Shown piece by piece: positions 11,901 through 20,869 of a DNA stretch of 64,000 nt (positions within the stretch are counted from its first letter, which is position 1; every line of letters starts with the position of its first letter). The notes under the pieces are model-generated. The model had not been told where the DNA came from. It searched no databases and was given only the letters and a program-made list of their open reading frames with translations. The position numbers and the translations under genes are program-made. This stretch comes from Fistulifera solaris (taxonomy: Eukaryota; Bacillariophyta; Bacillariophyceae; Naviculales; Stauroneidaceae), in the NCBI GenBank assembly GCA_030295235.1, contig AP026135.1, positions 916,001 through 980,000 of the forward strand, written 5' to 3'.

Positions 11901-12149
11901 GTGAGAGACCTTACCAGTCAGGAAGGAGGCTTTGCAAACTTGTTTGTGGGTTTGGGCGCCCGTGCAACTTTCTTCTTTTTAGTGATAGGTCTGCAATTCT
12001 TCCTCTACGATTACGTAAAGAACCTTTTCCAAGTTGGACAAGACGACTTGAGTCTTGTTTTAGATGTCTTTACGCAGTGCGAGAGGGACTCGTTGAAGCT
12101 AGTGAATACAGACCACTATGAATGCACTCCTCCCAAAGCTACAGTTTAA
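8946..12149 (+). CDS. Plastid-directed fusion: long unknown N-terminal region plus mitochondrial-carrier-family domain
   Basis: About 1050 residues. The second ATG (8946; MHRSSVKRPRWLIGLLL) gives a clean signal peptide ending in FLSAFHLSS, an ASAFAP-like plastid motif; an in-frame ATG at 8916 would add ten residues. Shortly after, RRRAFESIALTSAATLFGA followed by SEARAG looks like a twin-arginine thylakoid signal. A unique region of about 550 residues follows, with Gly/Tyr-rich repeats (GGEGYVTAPQV, GSGYGGSTGEIPPEV, GGNGYSVSEPPSI). The C-terminal 400 residues carry three carrier-type Px[DE] motifs: PLELIKTK, PLEVLRVR and PADLILTK; the third lacks the usual basic residue. The frame changes in an A5 run at 11070-11074 (one A extra), and again at a GTAAGT donor at 11455. 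A 50-bp intron 11455-11504 ending in GCGAG restores the frame. Substrate unknown. Confidence 0.7.
11455..11504 (+). other. Probable short intron in carrier fusion gene
   Basis: Begins with the perfect donor GTAAGTATT right after codons for DVLKDFL. The acceptor TGCGAG at 11504 gives the correct frame (then ALTELIVKQE). An earlier AG (37 bp) is better preceded but gives the wrong frame. Length 50 bp is short; an indel elsewhere could change the choice. Confidence 0.45.
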
Positions 12150-12364
12150 TGTCAAAGTGATTGGATTTGTACAAACGCTTGTGCGCCAAAGCCAGGGAAA
12201 CTTACGTAAAAGGCAAGAACAATAGTATGATACATCATGATAAGACTAAATCATGCAATTAATGATGTGTTTTATGTTCAAGAACATATGAACGACTGAT
12301 AAACAATTTTAAACGATATTCCGGTGACGGAAGTCAACGAAAAGTGATAGATAGAGAGATCGCT

Positions 12365-13579
12365 TTAGAATTCCGGTTTTCCTCCCTCTCCGTAAACTGT
12401 TGATATGTCTCCGAATGCTGAAGCATCTTCGTTTGTTGGTGCAACATCATTGTTTGCGGACTCTTCGTCATTCACTGACTCTTGATCCTTGGTGGATTCT
12501 TCGTCGTCTTGGTCTTCTTGCTGTTGTTCTTGTTCCTCGACTGCTGACTCCTCGTCCTCGTCCTCATCTTCATTCTCTTCTTCTTGTTGTTTCTTCTGAA
12601 GCATAGCGCGAGGCATGTCGCTCGGCATCGGTGTGGCAACACTGGGCGAGTATCCATCCAGTGAAAATCCGTAACTTTCCATGGAACTGACGCTCGCAGC
12701 ATCCCCCATATTGCGACGACCTTGTCCATTCATGGCGTTCGCCATACCCGACTGATAGTACAAGGACAGCGAAGTGGCAATATCATCGGTAATGACCGAG
12801 TCGGGGTAATGGTCCGCGGCATTTACGACGGCAGGGAAGTCTTGTCGAGGCGATGAGTTGGGAGTGGTTCGTACACCATCGTCATCAAAGGTGGTATCGG
12901 ATCCGGTTCGACCGGCTTTGCTATTCAGGTACGCTTGACGGTTGCGGCGATCGTATCTCCAAGCCCAGATAACAGCCAGAATCAAGAATAGAAAAGCCGC
13001 ACAAGCCACACCCACGGCAATAACAATCACCATTTCGAGATCGTCTGTACTTTCTTGACCATTGCTTCTTCCCACATCATTCGGATTGAGATAGGACTGA
13101 AGTGCCACGAGCGATGAACCCAAACCGTCTGGATCCGATTGTTGCAGTTCGGATTGCAAGGTCAACATAGCGGTTCTGTTTTGCAGCGTTCTTCGTTGTA
13201 TCTCGAGAATATCCGCGACAGGGACGGCAAGCGATTGCTCCTCGGAAAACGAAAAGGCGGCATGCCCTCCCATACGTGCCGTGTACAAGAACCCCTGAGC
13301 GAGATTGCGATCACCGCGGAGTGCCGGCGTTAGTTCTTCTACTTCCGTTTCATGCAAAGCACGTACTTGTCGATCGTATAATATCACGCGGTTGAAGATG
13401 GCGTATTCTTCTTCTGCCGTGTATCCCCATTCGACGAGCTGGTCTCGAAAGACATCACTCATCCATTCAGAGACAATGTCGGTAACTTCGAAAATAGAAA
13501 TGTCCAAGTTTACCGTTAAAGCAAACTGCACATCGAAAGGGATGAGATCGACCAAATCGACAACGGGTTGTTTTGACAT
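12365..13579 (-). CDS. Single-pass membrane protein with acidic C-terminal tail
   Basis: A 404-residue protein from ATG at 13579. Residues 1-180 are a folded-looking region without a signal peptide (MSKQPVVDLVDLIPFDVQFA at the start), so a first exon may be missing. One strong transmembrane segment lies at about 185-210 (MVIVIAVGVACAAFLFLILA). The remainder is cytoplasm-like: basic stop-transfer (WRYDRRNRQ), a Ser-rich part, and a long Glu/Asp/Gln tail. The layout is the same as in the protein at 16221-17951: domain, one TM, RxxR, disordered acidic tail. I know of no named family. Likely surface or endomembrane receptor-like protein; inference only. Confidence 0.65.
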   Translation of the reverse strand: MSKQPVVDLVDLIPFDVQFALTVNLDISIFEVTDIVSEWMSDVFRDQLVEWGYTAEEEYAIFNRVILYDRQVRALHETEVEELTPALRGDRNLAQGFLYTARMGGHAAFSFSEEQSLAVPVADILEIQRRTLQNRTAMLTLQSELQQSDPDGLGSSLVALQSYLNPNDVGRSNGQESTDDLEMVIVIAVGVACAAFLFLILAVIWAWRYDRRNRQAYLNSKAGRTGSDTTFDDDGVRTTPNSSPRQDFPAVVNAADHYPDSVITDDIATSLSLYYQSGMANAMNGQGRRNMGDAASVSSMESYGFSLDGYSPSVATPMPSDMPRAMLQKKQQEEENEDEDEDEESAVEEQEQQQEDQDDEESTKDQESVNDEESANNDVAPTNEDASAFGDISTVYGEGGKPEF

Positions 13580-14424
13580 GATTGAATTCCCTTATACGAA
13601 AGAATTTGCAACAAGTTATTCCAAATAGGCAGTCACAATAGATATGCTTGACTTGAATGAATGATTTATGAAAAGCTCCACGATTGTGAGGAAGATCGTA
13701 ATCTTGTTACGATGTTTTGCGGAGTGGGAGGCCCACCACCATCGACCTATTTTGTTGCGCGCCTCGTGCCCGAATTTGCCCCCCAAATTCAGTCCACCTG
13801 GTTCGCACGACAATTTCGTGAGACGACGACAAATGCTGTATCCGTTGCTAATTTATATACTCTTCGGGGATGAATACGATCATATCCAGTCAATCCTGTA
13901 AGGGGGATTTTTTGTCGTGTGCGTGGCTCTAAGTAAGTTTCGCGCGTGGGTCACGGAATACAGAAGAGAGTGGCGGCGAACGGTCCAATCCAAAACGCAA
14001 ACGTTCCGATTTCGTTCCCCCACGAAAATACCTTTTTTTAAACAGCTAATTTTCGAAAAGTTAAAATATAAAGCAGATATTTTATAATAATATTGACTTT
14101 TTCCAAGAAAGTGCCCACGATTGGAATCCTTACAAAGTATGTCGAACAGAGTATACAATTTTTTTTTTTTTTTTTAAACGCTTATATATTTTATTCCTAA
14201 TTTTTTAATCGTCAGAATCTAATCTTGACATTCGACTGAATTTTCCACTTTTCATTCACATATATTTCAGTCTGACTGAGTAAGCTTTGGTTCTAACTCC
14301 CTAGCCTTAGTGCGCTAGTAGAGGGCCAGTCCCGAGCCCGTTTCCCAATGAGGGGGATTCCGTTTTGGCATTCCTTCTCTTGGATTTCGCAGAAGCATAC
14401 TAACTGACCTGACCAGGGAAAGAC
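13580..14424. other. Intergenic, AT-rich, with T17 homopolymer
   Basis: No gene supported. There is a T run of 17 at 14159-14175. The stretch 14193-14246 (CCTAATTTTTTAATCGTCAG, then TTGACATTCG) resembles 29757-29806 and may be another copy of a dispersed element. Confidence 0.4.
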
Positions 14425-14860
14425 TCATGCAGCGCCCCGGATGAAGCCACAGATCTCGGAGTATGGCTTGTTCCACTTCCGCTGAAGTTTTCTTGCAAGC
14501 TGTCTCGATGCTGAAATAGCCTGTTGTCCCATCATTCCGTCAATGGAAAAGACCAGGGGAGTGAAGTCTCGTCTACGTCAAGTGGCAAGGGGGTCCGTAC
14601 ATGCTACGCTTTTCACGCTCTTGAGAAGCCAGAACCTTAATCGGGTCACGGTTTCTGTATGACGGTGCGTCGGTATCAGTAACTCGGACATCGAAAATGG
14701 TCGTTCGTCTCTCATTCCAAAAGCCATAGGCCGAAACATCTCCTCGAAGCTCTTGAACCTGTGTACTGTTGTTGCTGTTGCCAAATGTGTGAATGGTAGG
14801 CTCATCGCCGAACAGATTTGGGTCCAAAGGCTTGCGTGCAAAGAGACATGAATTCCGCTT
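14425..14860 (-). pseudogene. Degraded retroelement coding relic (conserved C-terminal region)
   Basis: Minus-strand reading in two frames gives pieces of a pattern that I recognise from reverse-transcriptase-bearing elements: LRGDVSAYGFW, TTIFDVRVTDTDAPSYRN, ASQEREKRSMYG, then after a frame change DFTPLVFSIDGMMGQQAIS, ARKLQRKW and YSEICGFIRGA, ending at a stop at 14425. The order (GFW, FDVRVT, E-K-K-Y, FTPLVFS-DG, ICG-IR) matches the conserved tail of such polyproteins. It is broken by frameshifts and stops and has no start, so it is a dead fragment. The element class is not certain; the reverse transcriptase core itself is not present. Confidence 0.55.
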
Positions 14861-15314
14861 TCAGATCGTCGTACAATTCTTGTAAACGAATTTTGGTTCA
14901 AAATAACATTTTCTGCAAATATATTGTCTTTTCGGCAGCATAATCGTCAGTGCCGGCCGAAAATTCCACGGAATTCCACGACTACTTTTTGGAGGACAGT
15001 GCGAAAATTGGATAGACACGGAAGCTGCATGGGCACGCCTCGCTTCCTTAACTCCAAAACGAAAAACGATTACCGGATTGTGTCACAAAGGAAAACGTGA
15101 CTGACTACCAGACCTTATTCGTTCGGCTGCCGACTACTCCGTACGTTTTAATTGCTTGTTGCGTTGTTTACCAACAACACAACAATCATCTTAAGTCCTA
15201 CAAGTACTGGTAGTCCCGAACGCGATTGTTACTGTGCAACTATTCATCTTCTTCACACATGACAAAGGGGGGATACGCAGGTGGAAACAAGAAGAAGGAG
15301 ATAAACGGAAGAGT
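14861..15314. other. Intergenic upstream of CCB4-like gene
   Basis: Carries a few more codons of the retroelement relic (ELYDDLKAEFMSLCTQAFG on the minus strand) at its left end and a TACTCCGTA 9-mer at 15135-15143. Otherwise nothing seen. Confidence 0.4.
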
Positions 15315-16172
15315 ATGAAGGTTGCATTGATACTGACCAATTCACTGGTTGTGTTTTCGTTAATGTACCCGTCGCATGCGTTTTCCTTTCCGCCGAAGAG
15401 CACCTCTCTACAAGTTAATCCATATCGTTACCTCGTTGTTTTACATGCCAAGGAACCAAGATTAGGAAAGAAAGAAGGAGTCTACGTACGCCCCTCCGCC
15501 GCCATCGAACGAGGATCTGGTTTCTTCGTGCCGGGTCTCGAAGGTCCCAAAGTGAGGCTGGTGTCAGGCGTCGTACTTCTTTGTGCTCTTCTCTTTATTG
15601 TCACCAATTCACCAGTAACCAATGCAGGAAATAATTTTGCGAATGGCGTAACTGCGGTCTTCGCCACCATAGTATTGCTACAGGCAGCGATCGAATTTCA
15701 AAAGGGAGCTAATTCCTCGCCAGTAGTACAATCGGGATCGGCGGCGCCGAATTTAGTCACCTGGACCAAGCAATGGCTTGTTCCATCAACAGATACAAAC
15801 TGGAGGGATCGTGTGGAATGGGCTGCTTCGTCCTTTTTGTCAATGACGTCCGCCACAAACATCCTTCTAGTGGGGCCTGGGAAAGTTGTCTTTTCGTTAG
15901 GCACCAATGAGATCGACACCAACCATCCGGAGAGTTGTTTGGCTGCTCTTAGCACGCTTTCCGAGTCGAAAAGTGGAAGAGTCGCAGTACCTATGTCACA
16001 CCCGTCGGTGGCGCTCTTTCCGGGTAATGTACGTTGTGTCATTTTACAACGAGTCAGTAGCAACAGTAAGCTTTGCTGGATTGTGGCGTCAAATCAACTT
16101 TTGGCTAGTTTCACCAAACAAGATCTCACCTGGTTAGGTAGGCTGGCAGAATATGTGGACGTCGATTCATAA
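15315..16172 (+). CDS. CCB4: CCB4/CCB2-like cofactor-assembly protein for cytochrome b6f
   Basis: A 285-residue protein. The ATG at 15315 is chosen because MKVALILTNSLVVFSLMYPS is a clear signal peptide followed by HAFSFPP, an ASAFAP-like plastid motif. Two hydrophobic segments follow (RLVSGVVLLCALLFIVT and ANGVTAVFATIVLLQAAIEF). The soluble C-terminal half matches the CCB2/CCB4 family: WAASSFLSMTSATNILLVG, LFPGNVRCVILQRV, and a final domain with LLASFTKQDLTWLGRLAEYV. CCB proteins form a thylakoid-membrane complex that attaches haem c(i) covalently to cytochrome b6. Choice of CCB4 over CCB2 is tentative. Tail to tail with the Ser/Pro-rich gene at 16221. Confidence 0.72.
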   Translation: MKVALILTNSLVVFSLMYPSHAFSFPPKSTSLQVNPYRYLVVLHAKEPRLGKKEGVYVRPSAAIERGSGFFVPGLEGPKVRLVSGVVLLCALLFIVTNSPVTNAGNNFANGVTAVFATIVLLQAAIEFQKGANSSPVVQSGSAAPNLVTWTKQWLVPSTDTNWRDRVEWAASSFLSMTSATNILLVGPGKVVFSLGTNEIDTNHPESCLAALSTLSESKSGRVAVPMSHPSVALFPGNVRCVILQRVSSNSKLCWIVASNQLLASFTKQDLTWLGRLAEYVDVDS

Positions 16173-16220
16173 AATGAGCTATTGCGCTATGCTAATTACA
16201 TTACACTACATGTTCCATTC

Positions 16221-17951
16221 CTAATCATCAATGTCTTCCACACTAATGATAAAGCCGGTCTGCCGCATGTGAAAGGCCTCGTCGTAGTCATCGTCGGACT
16301 CATCGTAATCGTCGCGACTACCATATTGACCATCTGGGTAACCATCGTCGACCGTTTGTGAAAGTATCGGTGCTGTGGCATCCTCTTCGTTGTCATCGCC
16401 CACACTAAGGGAGTCAATCACCATTCCCTCCAGATCGGACATATAATTCGACCTATCGTCAATATTTGAATTGGAACGATATCGTCTGTGCTGATCGTTC
16501 GAATTTTCGTCTCGATCGCTACCTGAATCGAATGAGTTGAGTCTTCTGTCACTGGGTGGTGCTGTCGACATTAAAGCGGGAGAATCTTGAAATCGAGCGT
16601 TCGGTGGCGGTGATTCTACAACCTCTTGTTGCGAAACAGGCTTATCTTCGACATCTTCCACCATTTCGGCAACATCTTGTTCGGCCTGTATTAATTTTTC
16701 TTGCGCGGCACGATCCTTTCTCAAGAGATGCATAAAGTAGAATGCGGCCGCTAATAGCACCAGTGCTACACCGACGACCAGGATCGATATGATGGCAGCA
16801 TCACTGCCTGACGACCCGATTTCCTCTTCCGGGGTGGTAATTGCGTAGCTGGAGAGGAATATAGCAGAGGGATTGTCGGATATACCTGTCATTAAGGTCA
16901 TATACCCCAAAGCATTCAACTCAAATGGATAAGTAAACAGTGTGTCTTGCAGATCTCCCCAAAGCTTTGCATCATATTCATTGACAAGCATGGTGTAATT
17001 AATCAATTGCTGATAATCGATCGCGAGGGGCAAAGATGTGTTGTCGGCTCCGGGGGCAATCTCACCAATTCGAGTTTGTTTGATATAGCGTGTTTCGACG
17101 TGACCAACAAATACGGGCGAAAATGGATTAGTTTCGGTGTCGTCCCAGAAACGTTGGATGAAATTACTCGTCTCCAATTGCCATCGCGGCGGTCGGAAAT
17201 CTTGCAATGCGCCTTGTAATACTATGGTGAGAAAATGCTCCGCGAACAAGTCACTCTGAAGCGACGGCATGGAACTAGGGAGCTCACTCGGCGATGAACT
17301 CGGATAAGGAGACGGAACCTCGGAAGCAATAGTTGTCGGAGCCACTGATGGCCATTCAGTGCGGTCGGCGTCAAAGTCTGTCGGGTATGCCGTTGTGGTT
17401 GGCTGGTAACTGGCGGAAGGGGCAGTGGACGGTACGAGCGAAAGAGACGGGCTAATGCTGGGGAAAATGCTAGGAGACGTGCTTGGCTGTATCGTTAAGG
17501 TCGGCTGTAATGTAGGCAAATGAGAAGGAACGGCGCTTGGGCTATCCGATGGATAAACAGAAGGTATCGTTGACGGAGGATGTGATAGGGAGGGAGCTGA
17601 TGAAGTAGTCGGGCTGGTCGACGGTCGTAGTTCTGTTGGTTGAGAGGGCTGGTTTGATAGTCCAATTGGCGCCAGGGACGGCGTAGGTGCATTAGACTGT
17701 TCATTTGGTACTTCCGTCCCTTGATAGGGTGTCGCCACAACTTCTTCTACAAGTCCACGCTGTCTGACATTCGATTGAGGTGAACTGAAATACAAGAAAA
17801 TACCCCCACGCCATCGGATGGCCGGAATCATTTGAAGCGCAGCAAGAACGTATAATACTGCTCCCGCGCTTAGAGATAGTGACAAAAGCCTCTTCAACAA
17901 CCTTGCTTGTTGGTTGTTACGGACAAACATCCTCGTAAACTGCGCCGCCAT
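16221..17951 (-). CDS. Ser/Pro-repeat membrane protein (mucin-like, two TM segments)
   Basis: A 576-residue protein from ATG at 17951. Residues about 19-45 are hydrophobic (LLSLSLSAGAVLYVLAALQM), a signal anchor or signal peptide. Residues 85-225 are Ser/Pro/Thr repeats of the PSxxPS kind, common in diatom wall and adhesive proteins and probably glycosylated. Residues 230-380 form a folded domain (FLTIVLQGALQDFRPPRW and FNQRF-like WDD). A TM lies at about 385-407 (IISILVVGVALVLLAAAFYF), followed by a basic stop, then an acidic Ser-rich tail ending HMRQTGFIISVEDIDD. Overall architecture resembles the protein at 12365-13579. A role at the cell surface is inference. Confidence 0.7.
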   Translation of the reverse strand: MAAQFTRMFVRNNQQARLLKRLLSLSLSAGAVLYVLAALQMIPAIRWRGGIFLYFSSPQSNVRQRGLVEEVVATPYQGTEVPNEQSNAPTPSLAPIGLSNQPSQPTELRPSTSPTTSSAPSLSHPPSTIPSVYPSDSPSAVPSHLPTLQPTLTIQPSTSPSIFPSISPSLSLVPSTAPSASYQPTTTAYPTDFDADRTEWPSVAPTTIASEVPSPYPSSSPSELPSSMPSLQSDLFAEHFLTIVLQGALQDFRPPRWQLETSNFIQRFWDDTETNPFSPVFVGHVETRYIKQTRIGEIAPGADNTSLPLAIDYQQLINYTMLVNEYDAKLWGDLQDTLFTYPFELNALGYMTLMTGISDNPSAIFLSSYAITTPEEEIGSSGSDAAIISILVVGVALVLLAAAFYFMHLLRKDRAAQEKLIQAEQDVAEMVEDVEDKPVSQQEVVESPPPNARFQDSPALMSTAPPSDRRLNSFDSGSDRDENSNDQHRRYRSNSNIDDRSNYMSDLEGMVIDSLSVGDDNEEDATAPILSQTVDDGYPDGQYGSRDDYDESDDDYDEAFHMRQTGFIISVEDIDD

Positions 17952-18408
17952 CGAATGTCAAACGATAGTCGAGAGTCGAGACTTACTAGCGTAAAGCGTG
18001 TGTTTTGTGTTTCAAAGGTGCAGAAAACATCCTCACGTCTGAGCGTGACACAGCTATGTCAAGAAAAAGTGGTTCTCGATGAGGTTGCGAGTTGCGACAA
18101 CAATCGACTTAAAGTCCCTTTCGTCGTTTTCCTTAGACCCTACCATAGACAAGTTAGAGGTCAGTTTCTTGTAAACGGAAAGTTAGTTGTGACGCCCGGT
18201 ACTTTCGCGACGGTTCTATTTGTTTCTTAGATGAAATAAGAACGGTCCTTTTTAGAACAAATTGGATACAATGCGAGTCCTTGTCGATAATCTAAATTAA
18301 CTTATGACCGTCTATGATAATCATCAAAGAATACAAAATAACCGCCCTCGACTGCATCCCATGACATGAGGCCATCCGAAAATAGAATCTGTAAGGACTA
18401 AAATACGC
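17952..18408. other. Intergenic up to the retrotransposon
   Basis: No gene supported. The target-site copy TACGC (18404-18408) of the LTR element is at its right end. Confidence 0.4.
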
Positions 18409-18834
18409 TGACAAATTCCGGGAGCGCACAGATAGCTCACCCGAACCGAAATAAAAAGCTTTATGCACACTCTGCCTTTGATGGGGCAGAATGTAATGGT
18501 AGAAAGAAACCAAAAAAAAGAGGATGGAACTCAATTCAATTTCATTATTCTATTATTGTGAGCACTACGGTGATTTTGCTTGTTTCACATGAACCAGAAG
18601 AGAAGAAAAATCAGAATGTACTGAACACGTAGGATTTGAACTCGTGCCATCTGCCTTTCTGTCGACGTGGCAAGAGAAGAACATTATGTGGCACTGAAAT
18701 TCTCATCCAAAAGTATCCAAGACTGAGATATTCAAACATGAACCGGAAATGTCTCACTGAGTACCACTGAGAAATTACCATTGAAAACATTGAGTACCAG
18801 TAGTGCAGTACTCATTCTTTCCCGAAATCTGTCA
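18409..18834 (-). repeat. 3' LTR of the retrotransposon
   Basis: 426 bp, TGACAAATTCC to GAAATCTGTCA on the plus strand. Contains the last 35 codons of the internal ORF and a GAGTTCAAATCC stretch on the minus strand (18632-18643) close to a Pol III B-box/tRNA T-arm pattern. Confidence 0.92.
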
Positions 18835-19673
18835 CTCCCCGTCTTCTCGCAGGCACGTTGTACACTTTTTGCTTTCACTGCATCTCCCCGTCCACAAAGA
18901 ATATTGTTGAAATCAGTACCAACAGACTTTCCAACAGTAGTAAACATAACTGGCGGAGGCTCCCCGGGAGGCAAGACAACTGGCGTACAATATCCAGTAC
19001 AGTCAGGTAAAACGTCATCCAAGAAAGAAACAACTGACTTAGTACTCAAGAAACCAAGAGAACGATGACTGTAATCCAATAGAGTAACCAAAGAACAAGT
19101 ATCCGTATCCGAAGAACAAGTATCCAAGACCACAATGTTATCGGAGCATGTTCCATCGAAAACAACTTCAGTATCATCGCCGTCCGGATAAGAATTGTTG
19201 AATACAACAACAGGAACATGGATTGAATTGTCGTGTACACTTTCTTCGGAAGGATTAGGATCGTTAACAGAAATGACATCTATCGGTGATACACTCTCAA
19301 CTGGAAGGTCGTAGAGAGAGGAGGGGGCCATAGTATCGAATGGTTCCTGCTGAAGAACATGGTAGGAAGTACTACGGACGAAGGGCTTAACAGAACGACA
19401 ACGGAAGTTGTCGAACTGCTCCATAGTAATCGAAAACCAGTCATTTCCAATCGGGTCATTATCGGAGTGGCGTGCAACGACGAAACGTAGAAAACACGTC
19501 AGCAATTTCTTCTCTCCCCGTTTGACTGGAAGAAGAGCATCTATTTCTGACGATGTCATCGAAAGCAGCGCGTAGATATCAGTACGACCAACGGAAAGAA
19601 GTGACATCTTTAACGTACTGTCATTATCAGGACCAAGCAGTACATTATCAATGACGTGGTCGAATGCAGCCAT
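18732..19673 (-). CDS. Retrotransposon internal ORF, gag-like N-terminus
   Basis: About 313 residues from ATG at 19673 (MAAFDHVIDNVLLGPDND). A reading from an upstream TTG at 19808 is also open but begins with a low-quality Cys-rich stretch. The first 100 residues (SLLSVGRTDIYALLSMTSSE, LLTCFLRFVVARH) resemble the N-terminal part of diatom copia-type gag proteins by general pattern; this is a weak call. The middle is acidic and Ser/Val rich. The C-terminal segment TDFNNILCGRGDAVKAKSVQ has a different character and the frame runs 103 bp into the 3' LTR. No zinc knuckle, protease or polymerase motif is present, so mobilisation would need another element's enzymes. Confidence 0.55.
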   Translation of the reverse strand: MAAFDHVIDNVLLGPDNDSTLKMSLLSVGRTDIYALLSMTSSEIDALLPVKRGEKKLLTCFLRFVVARHSDNDPIGNDWFSITMEQFDNFRCRSVKPFVRSTSYHVLQQEPFDTMAPSSLYDLPVESVSPIDVISVNDPNPSEESVHDNSIHVPVVVFNNSYPDGDDTEVVFDGTCSDNIVVLDTCSSDTDTCSLVTLLDYSHRSLGFLSTKSVVSFLDDVLPDCTGYCTPVVLPPGEPPPVMFTTVGKSVGTDFNNILCGRGDAVKAKSVQRACEKTGSDRFRERMSTALLVLNVFNGNFSVVLSETFPVHV

Positions 19674-19836
19674 TGCGGGGGGAAGGTGGGAGTACCGGAA
19701 ACAACATTTGTGACACAAGCACGGACCGGTGCGAAATTGTTCACAAACCACAAACAAGAAGCTTGACAAACACAACACCAATGATGACAAGCAACAAACA
19801 ATCAACAATCACACAAGAGACTTGCGACTGTTAATC

Positions 19837-20260
19837 TGACAAATTCCGGGAGCGCACAGATAGCTCACCCGGAACGAAATAAAAGCTTTGTGCACACTCT
19901 GCCTTTGATGGGGCAGAATGTAATGGTAGAAAGAAACCAAAAAAAAGAGGATGGAACTCAATTCAATTTCATTATTCTATTATTGTGAGCACTACGGTGA
20001 TTTTGCTTGTTTCACATGAACCAGAAGAGAAGAAAATCAGAATGTACTGAACACGTAGGATTTGAACTCGTGCCATCTGCCTTTCTGTCGACGTGGCAAG
20101 AGAAGAACATTATGTGGCACTGAAATTCTCATCCAAAAGTATCCAAGACTGAGATATTCAAACATGAACCGGAAATGTCTCACTGAGTACCACTGAGAAA
20201 TTACCATTGAAAACATTGAGTACCAGTAGTGCAGTACTCATTCTTTCCCGAAATCTGTCA
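19837..20260 (-). repeat. 5' LTR of the retrotransposon
   Basis: 424 bp partner of the LTR at 18409-18834. Differences: the GAACCG/GGAACG region, two A-run length changes and one A/G change. Followed by target copy TACGC at 20261-20265. Confidence 0.92.
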
Positions 20261-20364
20261 TACGCCGTTCTTCTAGCATTTCCAATTAAATGTATCAATT
20301 TACATTCATTGCAAATAATGATTGTATCCATGGAAATGAGCGAAAATTCATATGAATCCCTTTT

Positions 20365-20430
20365 ACCTACATGATGCGCGTCTCACGACACATCATAGTC
20401 TGGGACTGGCCTTCTCTCACGATCTACGAT
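20365..20430 (+). repeat. Dispersed repeat copy 1 (about 66 bp)
   Basis: TACCTACATGATGCGCGTCT, CACGAC and CTGGGACTGGC recur in the same order, reverse-complemented, at 30240-30306. Roughly 80% of positions match by eye. Confidence 0.65.
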
Positions 20431-20494
20431 GAAAAGCCTTGCGAAACGTTGTCTGCGTATTTACTCTCTAGACAACAGTGTTGTCTGTTTTTCG

Positions 20495-20521
20495 CCACGA
20501 CTGCACTTCAGTCATGAATCA
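20495..20521 (+). repeat. Copy of the CCACGACTG dispersed motif
   Basis: CCACGACTGCACTTCAGTC ATGAATCA, with the internal inverted pair GACTG/CAGTC. Further copies: 1366, 1583, 2030, 62624, 62843. The following sequence (CGTTCGTTT, TTTGTCATTAT) also matches the copy at 62624, so the repeat is longer than the core. Confidence 0.75.
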
Positions 20522-20869
20522 GTATCCTTCGAGCGACAATGCTGCCTACAATACGTTCGTTTAGCAGATTTCTTGAGCTCCATTTGTCATTATTGCAGTG
20601 AAATAGGCTTAAGCAGCGTTTGTACTACACGCCTGTACCTTCCATCAAATGAATTCGATACACTGAATCGATTTCTTTTCAAATCATCAACTTTGGCAAG
20701 AGCGATTATTACTTGCACTAGAATAAGAACTTACACGTCAAAGCTGGAAGTCAGAAGCTATGCTACCAAAAATTTAGAGGCTCCAATTCCAAGAACAAAA
20801 AATTACGGAGTACCCGGTACCGGTACACTTGCCGTACACCGACCTTGAGAACCACGCCTTTGGAACGTT

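Larger units (their letters stand above)
18409..20260 (-). mobile_element. Complete short LTR retrotransposon (1852 bp) with 5-bp target duplication
   Basis: Two near-identical LTRs, 18409-18834 (426 bp) and 19837-20260 (424 bp), each start TGACA and end TGTCA. They flank 1002 bp. The host duplication is TACGC at 18404-18408 and 20261-20265. The only long frame and a purine tract (AGAAGACGGGGAG, minus strand, directly before the LTR at 18834) place the element on the minus strand, so 19837-20260 is the 5' LTR. The element is too short for protease, integrase and reverse transcriptase, hence non-autonomous. The few LTR differences include two one-base A-run differences, so insertion is recent if those are sequence errors. 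Confidence 0.93.

Noticed and set aside
20429-20848. 139-residue plus-strand frame
   Set aside because: It runs through the dispersed CCACGACTG repeat and has no domain or sensible composition.
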